DNA of 53,859 bases from Microvirgula aerodenitrificans DSM 15089 (GCF_000620105.1 NZ_JHVK01000022.1:1-53859), one strand, 5' to 3'; shown: positions 1-7,931, counted from the first letter of the stretch. Notes: generated by a model from the sequence alone, not told the origin. Numbers and translations: made by a program.

Positions 1-698
1 GCCAGCAGCGCGGCATCAGCCTTCTGCAGCAGCGGTCGCAGCAGATCGACGATCTTGCGTGCGCCTTCGACATTGGCGTGGAAGTCCCACAGGTCGGTAT
101 GGCTGTAGCGATCTTCCTCGCCACTGATCTTGGTCGCCGCCACTTCTTCGATCAGACCGGCCGCACCGCCGACCATCTTCGCCGGCGGAATGCTCAGTGA
201 CTTGATCCGCGTCTGCAGTTCCACCGTGTCCGCCACCAGCTTGTCGGCCAGCTTGTCCAGCCCCCTGGTGCTGTTGTCGGCAAACAGGGCTTTCTCCAGC
301 CGGTGGAAGCCGGTGAAGTTCGGGTCGCTGGCCTTGTCCTTGAAGTCGTCTTCGCGCACGTCAATGGCGGTGTCCAGGTCAGAGAACAGTTCCGCAATCG
401 GTTCGATCCGCTCGTAGTGGCGACGGGTCGGCGCGTACAGCGCCCGGGCTTCCTCCAGCTTGCCGGCCTTGATCGCGTCGGCAAAGCGCTGTGTCTGCTT
501 GACCAGTTCATCCACTTCCGCACTCACGTACAGCTTGTAGTCGGCGACCGGGCCGACCAGTTGCTCGGCAAAGTCCGGTGCCGCCGGGGCAGCCGTGCTG
601 GCGGCAGGGCTTGCCGCTGGCGGTTCGGTTTTCTGGCAGGCGGTCAGCGCGGCCAGCATGCACAGGGCCGACAGTTTCATCAGGTGGCGATGCGCCAT
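1..698 (-). CDS. efeO: EfeM/EfeO-type periplasmic iron-uptake lipoprotein (3' end cut by window edge)
   Basis: The reading frame is open from ATG at 698 to the left edge, giving 232 N-terminal codons. Residues 1-21 form a signal peptide ending in the lipobox LTAC (Cys21), so this should be an exported lipoprotein. From about residue 43 it reads as a peptidase M75/imelysin domain, with the conserved stretches HYERIEP (about 94-100), [10 protein letters not shown] (about 130-139) and, near the visible end, HTDLWDF. There is no room for the N-terminal cupredoxin domain of E. coli EfeO, so it resembles the shorter EfeM form. Such proteins bind iron and pass it to the EfeU permease, encoded 35 bases upstream. 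The C-terminus, and any efeB beyond it, lie outside the window. Family is confident; EfeM versus EfeO is inference. Confidence 0.85.
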   Translation of the reverse strand, partial: MAHRHLMKLSALCMLAALTACQKTEPPAASPAASTAAPAAPDFAEQLVGPVADYKLYVSAEVDELVKQTQRFADAIKAGKLEEARALYAPTRRHYERIEPIAELFSDLDTAIDVREDDFKDKASDPNFTGFHRLEKALFADNSTRGLDKLADKLVADTVELQTRIKSLSIPPAKMVGGAAGLIEEVAATKISGEEDRYSHTDLWDFHANVEGARKIVDLLRPLLQKADAALL

Positions 699-733
699 GG
701 TTTCAGATCCTTTGTGGATAAACGGGAGAATGA

Positions 734-1567
734 TCAATGGGTACGGGGGGCCAGCGCGGGCTGTCCCCGGCCAGCCAGGAACAGGTACAGCGACGGCAGC
801 AGGAACAGCAGCCAGGCCAGGGCTTCGCCAACGGTCGGCGTGTCGTTGTAGCCGAACAGGCCGGCGAGAATGACGCCGAACGGACTGTCGGCCGGCAACG
901 CCAGGCTCAGGTCGAACACGACGGTCTGCAGCTGATTCCAGACCCCAGCCTCATGCAGCGCCTTGACGGCGCCGGCGAGCAGGCCGGCCGCCACGAACAG
1001 GATGAACACGCCGGTCCAGCGGAAGAAACGGCGCAGATCCAGGCGAATACCGCCCTGATAGATGCCGATTCCCAGCGCCACGGCGACGGCCAGCCCCAGC
1101 ATCGCGCCCAGCGGTGCTGCCAGACCAACCTCCTGTTGCTGGAATGCCGCCAGCAGGAAGAACACCGACTCCAGCCCTTCGCGGGCGACGGCAAAGAACA
1201 CCATGCCGACCAGCGCATAGGCCTGGCCATTGCCCTTGTTCAGCGCGGCATCGATCGAATCGTGCAGATGGGCCTTGATCGAGCGGGCCGCCTGCTTCAT
1301 CCAGAACACCATCGAGGTCAGGATGCCGACGGCAACCAGGGCGACCACCGCCTCGAACAGCTCCTGCTGCTTCTGCGGAAACTCGCTCTGGGTGGCTTCG
1401 ATCAGAAAGCCGAGCGCCAGACTCAGCACGCAGGCGAGAACCACGCCGGCCCAGACCGCAGGCATCTGCTTGCGCTGGCCGGACTGCCTCAGGTAACTGG
1501 CGATGATGCCGACGATCAGCGCCGCCTCCATTCCCTCGCGCAGCATGATGAGAAACGGCACCAGCAT
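734..1567 (-). CDS. efeU: EfeU/FTR1-family iron permease
   Basis: This 277-residue polytopic inner-membrane protein imports iron in the Efe system. Both iron-binding REGxE motifs of the FTR1 family are present: REGME at residues 10-14 and REGLE at 129-133. The start at 1567 (MLVPF) is preferred over the upstream ATG at 1639 because it places the first motif in the first membrane segment, as in homologues, and has a GAGGGGA ribosome site just upstream. It leads an operon with the lipoprotein gene 35 bases downstream. A Fur box overlaps the likely promoter, so iron repression is expected. The order efeU-efeO is canonical. Confidence 0.93.
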   Translation of the reverse strand: MLVPFLIMLREGMEAALIVGIIASYLRQSGQRKQMPAVWAGVVLACVLSLALGFLIEATQSEFPQKQQELFEAVVALVAVGILTSMVFWMKQAARSIKAHLHDSIDAALNKGNGQAYALVGMVFFAVAREGLESVFFLLAAFQQQEVGLAAPLGAMLGLAVAVALGIGIYQGGIRLDLRRFFRWTGVFILFVAAGLLAGAVKALHEAGVWNQLQTVVFDLSLALPADSPFGVILAGLFGYNDTPTVGEALAWLLFLLPSLYLFLAGRGQPALAPRTH

Positions 1568-1624
1568 GTTCTGTCCCCTCGCCCGGCGGCCCGACCGCCC
1601 GAAAATGTGAAAATGCACAATTTG

Positions 1625-1643
1625 CGTAATGCAAATCATTATC
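1625..1643 (-). promoter_or_regulatory. Fur box upstream of efeU
   Basis: The plus-strand 19-mer CGTAATGCAAATCATTATC matches the classical Fur consensus GATAATGATAATCATTATC at 15 of 19 positions. It overlaps the predicted -10 hexamer of the efeU promoter, the usual geometry for iron-dependent repression. Binding itself is inference. Confidence 0.75.
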
Positions 1644-1665
1644 TATTGCAGACAAGGATATCCAA
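1638..1665 (-). promoter_or_regulatory. Predicted sigma70 promoter of efeU-efeO
   Basis: On the minus strand, TTGGAT (1660-1665) and GATAAT (1638-1643) are separated by 16 bases. The -10 lies inside the Fur box. Predicted transcription would start about 65 bases before the efeU ATG at 1567. Confidence 0.55.
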
Positions 1666-1681
1666 TTACTGGATAAAAGTG

Positions 1682-2092
1682 TCAGCGTCGTGGACACTTT
1701 TTTCTGCCATGCCGGTGAGGCATGACGAAAGAGGCGGGATTATGCGTCGAGGAAGGCGCGCCGGGCCTGCGACACGATGCCGCAGACCCGGCGGAGGGGC
1801 GGGTCGACGGCAGGGGAATCGACGGGCGCAGACTGGTGCGCTGCGCGGCCTCCCACAGATCACGCTGCACTTGCAGCCGCAGCCAGAAACCGGAAGAAGT
1901 GCCCTGTGCTTCGGCCAGGCGCAGGTCCATGTCGGCAGCCAGCGCCGCATGCCCGTGCAGGATGCGGGACAGCATCACCCGGCTGATGCCGATGTGTGCG
2001 GCAAAAGCGCTCTGGCTCATCCCGAGGCCTTCAAGCCAGCCGGACAGGATCCCGCCCGGGTTGCAAAAGGGGAAACCACGCCCCGCCCGCAA
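1682..2092 (-). CDS. Orphan HigA-like XRE-family antitoxin/regulator, probably frameshifted at its C-terminus
   Basis: The first ~80 residues match HigA/VapI-type antitoxins: a CNPGGIL start-proximal motif, an XRE helix-turn-helix at about residues 25-46, then the diagnostic run ADMDLRLAEA followed by FWLRLQVQRDLW. I chose the TTG at 2092 because HigA proteins begin about ten residues before the (H/N)PG motif; an in-frame ATG lies at 2152. After residue ~85 the current frame becomes Ser/Pro/Arg-rich with poor third-position GC. The neighbouring frame keeps high GC3 and stops at 1740, where a normal ~115-residue HigA would end, so a single-base frameshift is likely. No HigB-type toxin gene adjoins it. 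Antitoxin function is doubtful; DNA binding is plausible. Confidence 0.5.
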   Translation of the reverse strand: MRAGRGFPFCNPGGILSGWLEGLGMSQSAFAAHIGISRVMLSRILHGHAALAADMDLRLAEAQGTSSGFWLRLQVQRDLWEAAQRTSLRPSIPLPSTRPSAGSAASCRRPGAPSSTHNPASFVMPHRHGRKKCPRR

Positions 2093-2375
2093 TTGAGAAT
2101 GAATCCCGAAAACCGCCCGGCATGACGAAGAACTAGCACACGAATGCTGCACTTATATAAAAATGCAGTTCAGAATCACTGAAATTTGCTCTTTTTTGCT
2201 TCCGGCATGCCAGCGCGCAGGTATGCTGCAGTCGGTGACGGTCTTGTAAGCATTAGAGACTGTGTTTGCACGCGCCGACACTCGTATCGGCATGCGGCTC
2301 ACCCGGTCGTCGTCCCGACAGAGACGACCGCGACACATCCAGAAAATGATTCGCTTTCTATCCAGGGGTAATCAG

Positions 2376-3803
2376 ATGCAGAAGTACGATGCGGTCTATC
2401 CGATCGACCGCCCTGACGTTGCGATTGAAGAGAAACTGAAAAGAAACCTGAGTAACCGGCACATTCAGTTGATTGCAATCGGCGGCGCGATCGGAACCGG
2501 GCTGTTCATGGGATCGGGCAAGACCATCAGCCTGGCCGGACCTTCCATCCTGTTCGTGTACATGATCATTGGCGTGATGCTGTTCTTCGTGATGAGGGCC
2601 ATGGGCGAATTGCTCCTGTCCAATCTGAACTACCGCTCATTCATTGATTTCTCGGCGGACCTGCTCGGTCCGTGGGCCGGCTTCTTCACCGGCTGGACTT
2701 ACTGGTTCTGCTGGGTCGTCACCGGCGTGGCCGACGTGATCGCCATCTCCGCCTACATGCAGTTCTGGTTCCCGGAACTCGCGCCCTGGATTCCCTCCGT
2801 CCTGTGCGTACTCTTGCTGCTCGGACTCAACCTGCTGACGGTCAAGCTGTTCGGTGAAATCGAGTTCTGGTTCGCACTGATCAAGATCATCGCCATTGTC
2901 GCCCTGGTCGGCACCGGCCTGTTCATGATCGTCACCGGCTTCACCTCCCCGTCCGGTTCGGTCGCCTCGCTGCACCACCTGTGGGACGACGGCGGCATGT
3001 TCCCGATGGGCATCAGCGGTTTCTTCGCCGGCTTCCAGATCGCCGTGTTCGCCTTTGTCGGCATCGAGCTGGTCGGTACCACCGCCGCCGAGACCAAGGA
3101 CCCGGAAAAGAACCTGCCGCGAGCCATCAACTCGATCCCGGTCCGCATCATCATCTTCTATGTGTTCTCGCTGATCGCCATCATGTCGGTCACGCCGTGG
3201 CGCTCGGTGGTGGCCAACAAGAGCCCGTTCGTCGAGCTGTTCATGCTGGCCGGCATTCCGGCCGCCGCTGCCCTGATCAACTTCGTCGTACTGTCCTCGG
3301 CCTCGTCGTCGGCCAACAGCGGCGTGTTCTCCACCAGCCGCATGCTGTTCGGTCTGGCGCGCGGCAAGCTGGCACCGAAAGCCTTCGGCCAGCTGTCGTC
3401 CAGCGCGGTGCCGGCCAACGGCCTGCTGTTCTCGTGCCTGTGTCTGCTGGTCGGCGCCCTGCTGGTCTATGTGGTGCCTGACCTGATCGAAGCGTTCACG
3501 CTGATCACTACCGTCTCGGCGGTACTGTTCATGTTCGTCTGGTCGATGATTCTGGCCTCGTACATCGTCTACCGGAAAAAGCGCCCGGCGCTGCACGAGA
3601 AGTCGCTGTACAAGATGCCCGGCGGCGTCATCATGTGCTACGTGTGCCTGGCGTTCTTCGCCTTCGTGCTGGTGCTGCTGAGCCTGGAAGCCGACACCCG
3701 GATGGCGCTGATGGCCACCCCGCTGTGGTTCGTCTGGCTGGCGCTCGGCTACTTCGGCGTGTTCCGCAAGGAAATCGCCGAACGCCGTCCCGGCATGCAC
3801 TAA
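2376..3803 (+). CDS. cycA: D-serine/D-alanine/glycine:H+ symporter CycA
   Basis: A 475-residue amino acid-polyamine-organocation permease with about 12 membrane segments. It is strikingly close to E. coli CycA throughout, including NRHIQLIAIGGAIGTGLF after a short charged N-terminus, GWTYWFCWVVTG, and GTTAAETKDPEKNLPRAIN in the middle. It should import glycine, D-alanine and D-serine by proton symport. The start at 2376 follows an AGGGG ribosome site and matches the family; the in-frame ATG at 2262 would add 38 unlike residues. It is a single-gene unit: the 283 bases upstream are AT-rich near 2150-2210, and a strong terminator follows at 3821. Confidence 0.93.
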   Translation: MQKYDAVYPIDRPDVAIEEKLKRNLSNRHIQLIAIGGAIGTGLFMGSGKTISLAGPSILFVYMIIGVMLFFVMRAMGELLLSNLNYRSFIDFSADLLGPWAGFFTGWTYWFCWVVTGVADVIAISAYMQFWFPELAPWIPSVLCVLLLLGLNLLTVKLFGEIEFWFALIKIIAIVALVGTGLFMIVTGFTSPSGSVASLHHLWDDGGMFPMGISGFFAGFQIAVFAFVGIELVGTTAAETKDPEKNLPRAINSIPVRIIIFYVFSLIAIMSVTPWRSVVANKSPFVELFMLAGIPAAAALINFVVLSSASSSANSGVFSTSRMLFGLARGKLAPKAFGQLSSSAVPANGLLFSCLCLLVGALLVYVVPDLIEAFTLITTVSAVLFMFVWSMILASYIVYRKKRPALHEKSLYKMPGGVIMCYVCLAFFAFVLVLLSLEADTRMALMATPLWFVWLALGYFGVFRKEIAERRPGMH

Positions 3804-3820
3804 GCCCGCACCCGGATGAC

Positions 3821-3855
3821 AATCCCCGGCGCCATTGCTGGCGCCGGGGATTTTT
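3821..3855. terminator. Intrinsic terminator between cycA and the SDR gene
   Basis: A perfect 13-bp stem (3821-3833 with 3840-3852) and a 6-base loop are followed by a T-run on the plus strand. It lies 18 bases after the cycA stop and 13 before the convergent SDR stop, so it may serve both. Confidence 0.85.
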
Positions 3856-3867
3856 GCTGCCCGTCGT

Positions 3868-4572
3868 CTAGACCGAGCGGGTCAGTCCGCCGTCGATGCG
3901 CAGGTTCTGCCCGGTCAGATAGGCAGCCTCGTCGGACACCAGCAGCGAGATCAGCGCCGCCACCTCCTCGACCCGCCCGCCGCGTCCCATCGGAATGCGC
4001 CCGAGCACGGCCTCGGGGACCGGCAGGCTGTCGATATAGCCGGGCAGCACATTGTTGATGCGGATATTGTCGGCCGCGTAGCGGTCGGCAACCAGCTTGG
4101 TCCACGACGCCAGGCCCGCGCGGAACACGCTCGATACCGGAAACGCCGGATCCGGCTCAAAGGCGGCAAAGCTGGAGATATTGACGATGGCCCCGCTGCG
4201 CTGGCGCTGCATGACCGGCACCACCAGCCGCGCGGCGCGCACCACATTGAGCAGATAGACGTCCAGTCCGCGATGCCAGTCGTCGTCGCCGAGCGCCAGC
4301 ACCGCGCCGCGCGGACCATGGCCGGCACTGTTGACCAGCGCATCGATCCGCCCCCAGCGCGCCAGCGTCAGATCCACCAGCCGCTGCAGGTCTTCATTCG
4401 ACTGGTTCGATCCGGTCACGCCAATCCCGCCCAGTTCGGCAGCCAGCGCCTCGCCCTTGCCCGACGACGACAGGATGGCCAGCCGGAAGCCCTCGCCCGC
4501 CAGCCGCCGTGCCGCCGCCGCTCCCATGCCGCTGCCACCTGCCGTGATGATTGCTACTTTCTGTTCCGCCAT
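3868..4572 (-). CDS. SDR-family protein lacking the YxxxK catalytic pair
   Basis: This 234-residue protein has the Rossmann fold of short-chain dehydrogenase/reductases. The nucleotide-binding stretch is TAGGSGMG (residues 10-17; the usual first Gly of TGxxxGxG is Ala), followed by NSAG at 81-84 and ISS at 132-134. Counting 13 residues on from Ser134, the catalytic Tyr is replaced by Ser147 and the Lys by Arg151 (SSVFR). The C-terminus retains the LPGYID and RIDGG cofactor/core motifs. It resembles the FabG-like SDR subgroup known to lack a perfect tetrad, so it may bind NAD(P) without classical dehydrogenase activity. The start at 4572 has an AAGGA site. It is transcribed divergently from a LysR regulator, its likely controller. 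Confidence 0.8.
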   Translation of the reverse strand: MAEQKVAIITAGGSGMGAAAARRLAGEGFRLAILSSSGKGEALAAELGGIGVTGSNQSNEDLQRLVDLTLARWGRIDALVNSAGHGPRGAVLALGDDDWHRGLDVYLLNVVRAARLVVPVMQRQRSGAIVNISSFAAFEPDPAFPVSSVFRAGLASWTKLVADRYAADNIRINNVLPGYIDSLPVPEAVLGRIPMGRGGRVEEVAALISLLVSDEAAYLTGQNLRIDGGLTRSV

Positions 4573-4603
4573 GATGTTTTCCTTTCGCTGCACAAACCCT
4601 AAT

Positions 4604-4626
4604 ATGGCGGGCGCCATGCCATGGCG
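4604..4626. promoter_or_regulatory. Triple ATGGCG/CGCCAT inverted repeat, candidate LysR operator
   Basis: In the 98-base divergent gap, ATGGCG (4604-4609), CGCCAT (4612-4617) and ATGGCG (4621-4626) form two overlapping inverted repeats with 2- and 3-base spacers. The position between a LysR-type gene and its divergent partner suggests an operator; no binding data exist. Confidence 0.4.
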
Positions 4627-4670
4627 ACAAACCAGAATTCAAACACCCTGACAGTAGAAAAACTGCAGCC

Positions 4671-5588
4671 ATGAAAAAATGGGGTCCCCGCGCCGGCCAC
4701 CTGCCGACACTGAATCACCTGCTCGCCTTCGAGACCGCCGCGCGGCTGGGCAGCTTCCGTGCCGCCGCCGATGCGCTGCACGTCACCCAGGGCGCGGTCG
4801 CCCAGCAGGTGCGGGCACTGGAAGCCGAGCTCGGCCGCCCGCTGTTCCACCGCCTGCCGCGCGGTCTCGCGTTGACCGACTGCGGCGACGAGTACGCGAG
4901 CCGGACCCGCTTCGCGCTGGAAATCCTCGAAGCCGCCACACGCGAATTCACCGCCGGCCCCGACCGGCACCCGCCCGGACAGGTTCTGGTCAGCACCACG
5001 CCGTCGATCGCCAGCCGCTGGCTGATCCCGCGCCTGGAGCGCATTTCGGCCGCCGTGCCGGCCGGCAGCGTGGTCATCGACGCCTCGGACCAGCTGCGGC
5101 CGCTGCACGGCGACGGCCGGGTCGATATCGCCATCCGCTGGGGCACACCGCCCTTTGCCGAGGGCACGGCCCGCTTCCTGCTGCCCGGCCGGGCCATTCT
5201 GGTTTGCGCACCGGCACTGGCCGGCCATGCCGACTGGCAAAACGCAGACGATCTGGCCGGCATCCCGCTGATCTCCGACACGCACCGGCACTGGTCGCGC
5301 TGGTTCGCCCGCCACGGCCGGGCCGACATGCCCGTCACCGGCCCGAGCTTTTCCCAGACCCTGCACGCCATCGAGGCAGCCGAACGCGGCCTCGGCGTCG
5401 CCATCGTGCCGGCACCACTGGTCGACAGCGCGCTGCGCGATGGCCGGCTGGTGCGGGTACTGGGCGAGCAGTACGCACTGGACAGCGACGCCGGCTTCTA
5501 TCTGCTGACCGCCGATCCGCCCGGCAGCGGCGTCATGGCGGTTGCAGACCGGCTGCTGGCCGAAGCCGCAGCGCCCTCGCAGGCATGA
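4671..5588 (+). CDS. LysR-family transcriptional regulator (GcvA-like)
   Basis: A 305-residue protein with the LysR layout. The N-terminal winged helix-turn-helix (about residues 14-73) contains LLAFETAARLGSF and the recognition-helix run VTQGAVAQQVRALE. A linker helix leads to a two-lobed periplasmic-binding-type effector domain from about residue 95, with the GcvA-group features VDIAIRWG and GLGVAIVP. The effector is unknown. It lies head-to-head with the SDR gene, sharing a 98-base gap with an ATGGCG inverted-repeat array, the usual arrangement for autoregulation plus control of the neighbour. Confidence 0.88.
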   Translation: MKKWGPRAGHLPTLNHLLAFETAARLGSFRAAADALHVTQGAVAQQVRALEAELGRPLFHRLPRGLALTDCGDEYASRTRFALEILEAATREFTAGPDRHPPGQVLVSTTPSIASRWLIPRLERISAAVPAGSVVIDASDQLRPLHGDGRVDIAIRWGTPPFAEGTARFLLPGRAILVCAPALAGHADWQNADDLAGIPLISDTHRHWSRWFARHGRADMPVTGPSFSQTLHAIEAAERGLGVAIVPAPLVDSALRDGRLVRVLGEQYALDSDAGFYLLTADPPGSGVMAVADRLLAEAAAPSQA

Positions 5589-5633
5589 TGCGCACGTTCA
5601 CATCCGGAAACATCTTTTACCGGTCATGAGCTA

Positions 5634-5652
5634 CGCTGTAGTGAATACAGCG
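5634..5652. promoter_or_regulatory. Perfect 7-bp inverted repeat upstream of the SIMPL gene
   Basis: CGCTGTA and TACAGCG are separated by GTGAA, 47 bases before the ATG at 5699. The size and position suit a dimeric repressor operator. The CTGT...ACAG core has a 7-base gap, one short of the enterobacterial LexA box. Confidence 0.35.
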
Positions 5653-5698
5653 GTATATCATCAAAATCTGATCAAACAACAACGCCAGAGGACAATTC

Positions 5699-6388
5699 AT
5701 GCGACGCTTGCTGCCCGTCTTGCTGCTTTCCGCCTTCACCGTACCGGCCCTGGCCGCAGAACCGGCCAGGGGGCCGCTCGTCAGCCTGACCACCAGTGCC
5801 CAGCGCCTGGTGGCCAACGATGTCGCCCAGGCCACCCTGTATGTCGAAACCTCGGGCAGCGATGCCGGCAAGGTCGCCGCCCACCTCGACCAGGTAACCG
5901 ACGCCGCACTGAAAACCGCCAAGCGCCACGACAAGGTCAAGGTCGAGAGCGGCAACCGCAACAGCTGGCCGCTCTATGACAAGAACAACAAGCAGACCGG
6001 CTGGCGCGGCCGTGCCGAGTTGCGGCTGGAAAGCCGTGACGTCGCGGCGCTGTCGAAGCTGATTTCGGCCCTGTCGCCGGAACTGCAGTTCGCCGGTCTG
6101 AGCTTCTCGGTCTCGCCGCAGGCACGTGACAGCGCCGAAAATGCCCTGATTCCGGAAGCGCTGACCGCCTTCAAGGCCAGGGCCGAGATTGCCGCCCGGG
6201 CACTGGGCTATCGCAACTACCGCGTGGTCGAAGTCAGCCTGAACAGTGGCGGCGGCTTCCGCCCGGTCGCCTATCGCGCCAAGGCGATGTCGGCCGCCGT
6301 CATGGCGGATGCGGCCGGCCCGGAGATGGCCAGCGGCGAAAGCGAGCTGACCGTCAGCGCCCAGGGCCAGATCGAATTGCTGCCGTAA
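5699..6388 (+). CDS. SIMPL-domain (DUF541) periplasmic protein
   Basis: A 229-residue protein with a clear Sec signal peptide (residues 1-20, ending ALA) and a SIMPL/DUF541 domain across the mature part. Family marks are the early sequence LVSLTTSAQRLVANDVA, the Trp-containing centre GWRGRAELRLESRD and the late ARALGY segment. SIMPL proteins (for example E. coli YggE) are exported and have been linked to oxidative stress tolerance, but the biochemical role is not established. The start at 5699 has AGAGGA just upstream. It seems to be monocistronic, with an inverted repeat in its leader. Confidence 0.82.
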   Translation: MRRLLPVLLLSAFTVPALAAEPARGPLVSLTTSAQRLVANDVAQATLYVETSGSDAGKVAAHLDQVTDAALKTAKRHDKVKVESGNRNSWPLYDKNNKQTGWRGRAELRLESRDVAALSKLISALSPELQFAGLSFSVSPQARDSAENALIPEALTAFKARAEIAARALGYRNYRVVEVSLNSGGGFRPVAYRAKAMSAAVMADAAGPEMASGESELTVSAQGQIELLP

Positions 6389-6511
6389 AACGCGGCCCGG
6401 ACAGGCGCGCCGACGCGCGGCAGACCACGCGAAGTCGCGCCTGAGCGGTTCTGGCTCTACAATGGCCTCAACGTTTTATTGCCAGTACCTTTATATCCTT
6501 CGACGAGAACC

Positions 6512-7123
6512 ATGAAACTCTTTGCTTCGCTGACCAGCCCCTATGCCCGCAAGGTGCGTATCGCCCTGCTGGAAAAACGCATTGACTGCCAACTGGAAGT
6601 CATCAATCCGTGGGACGACAGTGTGGCGCTGAAGGGAATCAATCCGTTGGGGAAGGTGCCCACGCTGCTGCTGGACGACGGCACCGTGCTGTACGACTCG
6701 CGCGTCATCGTCGAGTATCTGGACGCCCTGTCGCCGGTCAGCAAACTGCTGCCGGGCGACACGCGCGGGCTGATGCAGGTCAAGCGCTGGCAGGCGCTGG
6801 CCGACGGCATCCTCGATGCCGGCACGGCGGTGTTCCACGAACGCAAGCGCCCCGCCACCGAGCAGAGCGACAGTGCGGCACGCCGCCAGTACGGCAAGAT
6901 CGAATCCGGCCTCGAGGCCCTGTCGCTCGAACTGGCCGACCGGCCCTGGTGTTACGGCAACGGGATGACGCTGGCGGACATCTCCGTCGGCGCCTGTCTC
7001 GGCTGGCTCAGCCTGCGTCTGCCGGAACTGGAATGGCGCACGCGCTACCCGAATCTGGAATTGCTGTTCGACAAGCTGGAAACCCGGCAGAGCTTTATCG
7101 ATACCGTGCCGCCGGTCGTCTGA
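6512..7123 (+). CDS. yibF: Glutathione S-transferase family protein (YibF-like)
   Basis: A 203-residue soluble protein with an N-terminal thioredoxin-like domain (about 1-78) and an all-helical C-terminal domain. The N-domain shows SPYARKVR at 9-16, the cis-Pro motif KVPTL around Pro50 and the glutathione gamma-Glu binding pair D62-S63. Length and sequence run parallel to E. coli YibF, including the ALADGILDAG segment. It should bind glutathione; the physiological substrate is unknown. The start at 6512 (MKLFAS) is preferred to the ATG at 6479 because homologues begin there. A TACAAT -10-like hexamer lies near 6458, and a terminator follows at 7153. Confidence 0.85.
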   Translation: MKLFASLTSPYARKVRIALLEKRIDCQLEVINPWDDSVALKGINPLGKVPTLLLDDGTVLYDSRVIVEYLDALSPVSKLLPGDTRGLMQVKRWQALADGILDAGTAVFHERKRPATEQSDSAARRQYGKIESGLEALSLELADRPWCYGNGMTLADISVGACLGWLSLRLPELEWRTRYPNLELLFDKLETRQSFIDTVPPVV

Positions 7124-7152
7124 CCCCTTTCCGACCGCACGGCCGGACCCAG

Positions 7153-7183
7153 GCCCACCGCGTTACCGCCGGTGGGCTTTTTT
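7153..7183 (+). terminator. Intrinsic terminator after the yibF-like gene
   Basis: GCCCACCG pairs with CGGTGGGC around a 9-base loop and is followed by a T-run. It sits about 30 bases after the stop codon. Confidence 0.85.
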
Positions 7184-7241
7184 GCGCGCCGTCGCTGCAA
7201 GTCCATTGTCGTACTTTGTTGTCGCATGACAAGATACGCGG

Positions 7242-7931
7242 ATGACATCGAAACGAAGCGAGTTCCTTGCCGGCGCCAGGACGCTCATGCCCTTGTTGCT
7301 GGGCGTCTGGCCATTCGGCATGATCTATGGCGTGCTGGCGCTGGAGTCCGGTCTGACTGCCTGGCAGGCACAGGCAATGAGCGCCCTGGTCTTTGCCGGC
7401 AGCTCGCAGATCGTCCTCAGCCAGATGCTGGCCAGCCAGGCGCCGCTGGCGGTGATCTTCGTCACCATCGCCATCGTCAACCTGCGCCATGTGCTGTACA
7501 GCGCCTCGCTGGCGCCCGGCCTGCGCACGCTCGGCCCCGGCTGGAAGGCGCTGCTCGCCTATCTGCTGACGGATGAAGCCTACGCGGTCACCGTCAACCG
7601 CATGAATGCCGCCCGGTCGTCACCACACCGGCACTGGTTCCTGTTCGGTGCCGGGCTGACGCTGTGGACCGCCTGGCAGTTGTCGACGCTGGCCGGACTG
7701 GCGCTGGGCAGCGAAATCCCGCCCGAATGGGGGCTGGACTTTGCCATCCCGCTGACCTTTATCGCGCTGGTGGTCCCGGCCGCGCACGACCGTGCCGACT
7801 GGACCGCCGTCATCATCGCCGGCATTGCCGCCGTCACGCTGTATGCCCTGCCGTTCAAGCTGGCGCTGATCGTCGCCACGCTGCTCGGCATTGTCGGCGG
7901 GGTCTGGATGACACGGAGGGCGGCGCGATGA
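7242..7931 (+). CDS. azlC: AzlC-family branched-chain amino acid exporter, large subunit
   Basis: A 229-residue membrane protein of the AzlC/YgaZ family. Recognisable stretches are the early GVWPFGMIYGVLA, FAGSSQIV around residue 48, and NLRHVLYSASL followed by LTDEAYAV. With AzlD it forms a two-component exporter of branched-chain amino acids or related analogues. It overlaps azlD by 4 bases (ATGA), showing translational coupling. No convincing Shine-Dalgarno sequence precedes the ATG at 7242. A TTGTCG...CAAGAT promoter-like pair ends a few bases before it, so translation may be leaderless. Confidence 0.88.
   Translation: MTSKRSEFLAGARTLMPLLLGVWPFGMIYGVLALESGLTAWQAQAMSALVFAGSSQIVLSQMLASQAPLAVIFVTIAIVNLRHVLYSASLAPGLRTLGPGWKALLAYLLTDEAYAVTVNRMNAARSSPHRHWFLFGAGLTLWTAWQLSTLAGLALGSEIPPEWGLDFAIPLTFIALVVPAAHDRADWTAVIIAGIAAVTLYALPFKLALIVATLLGIVGGVWMTRRAAR

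Noticed and set aside
737-2125. Long ORFs antisense to efeU, cycA, the RND pump, fab genes and others (some over 400 codons)
   Set aside because: They mirror high-GC genes on the other strand, are Gln/His/Arg-rich with no domains, and lack ribosome sites.
2093-2262. HigB toxin gene beside the HigA-like gene
   Set aside because: There is too little room upstream and no RelE/HigB-like ORF on either strand.
2153-2375. Glycine riboswitch in front of cycA
   Set aside because: The conserved aptamer core is not found; the region is only AT-rich.
5634-5652. LexA (SOS) box before the SIMPL gene
   Set aside because: The CTGT and ACAG halves are 7 bases apart rather than 8, and the flanks do not match.
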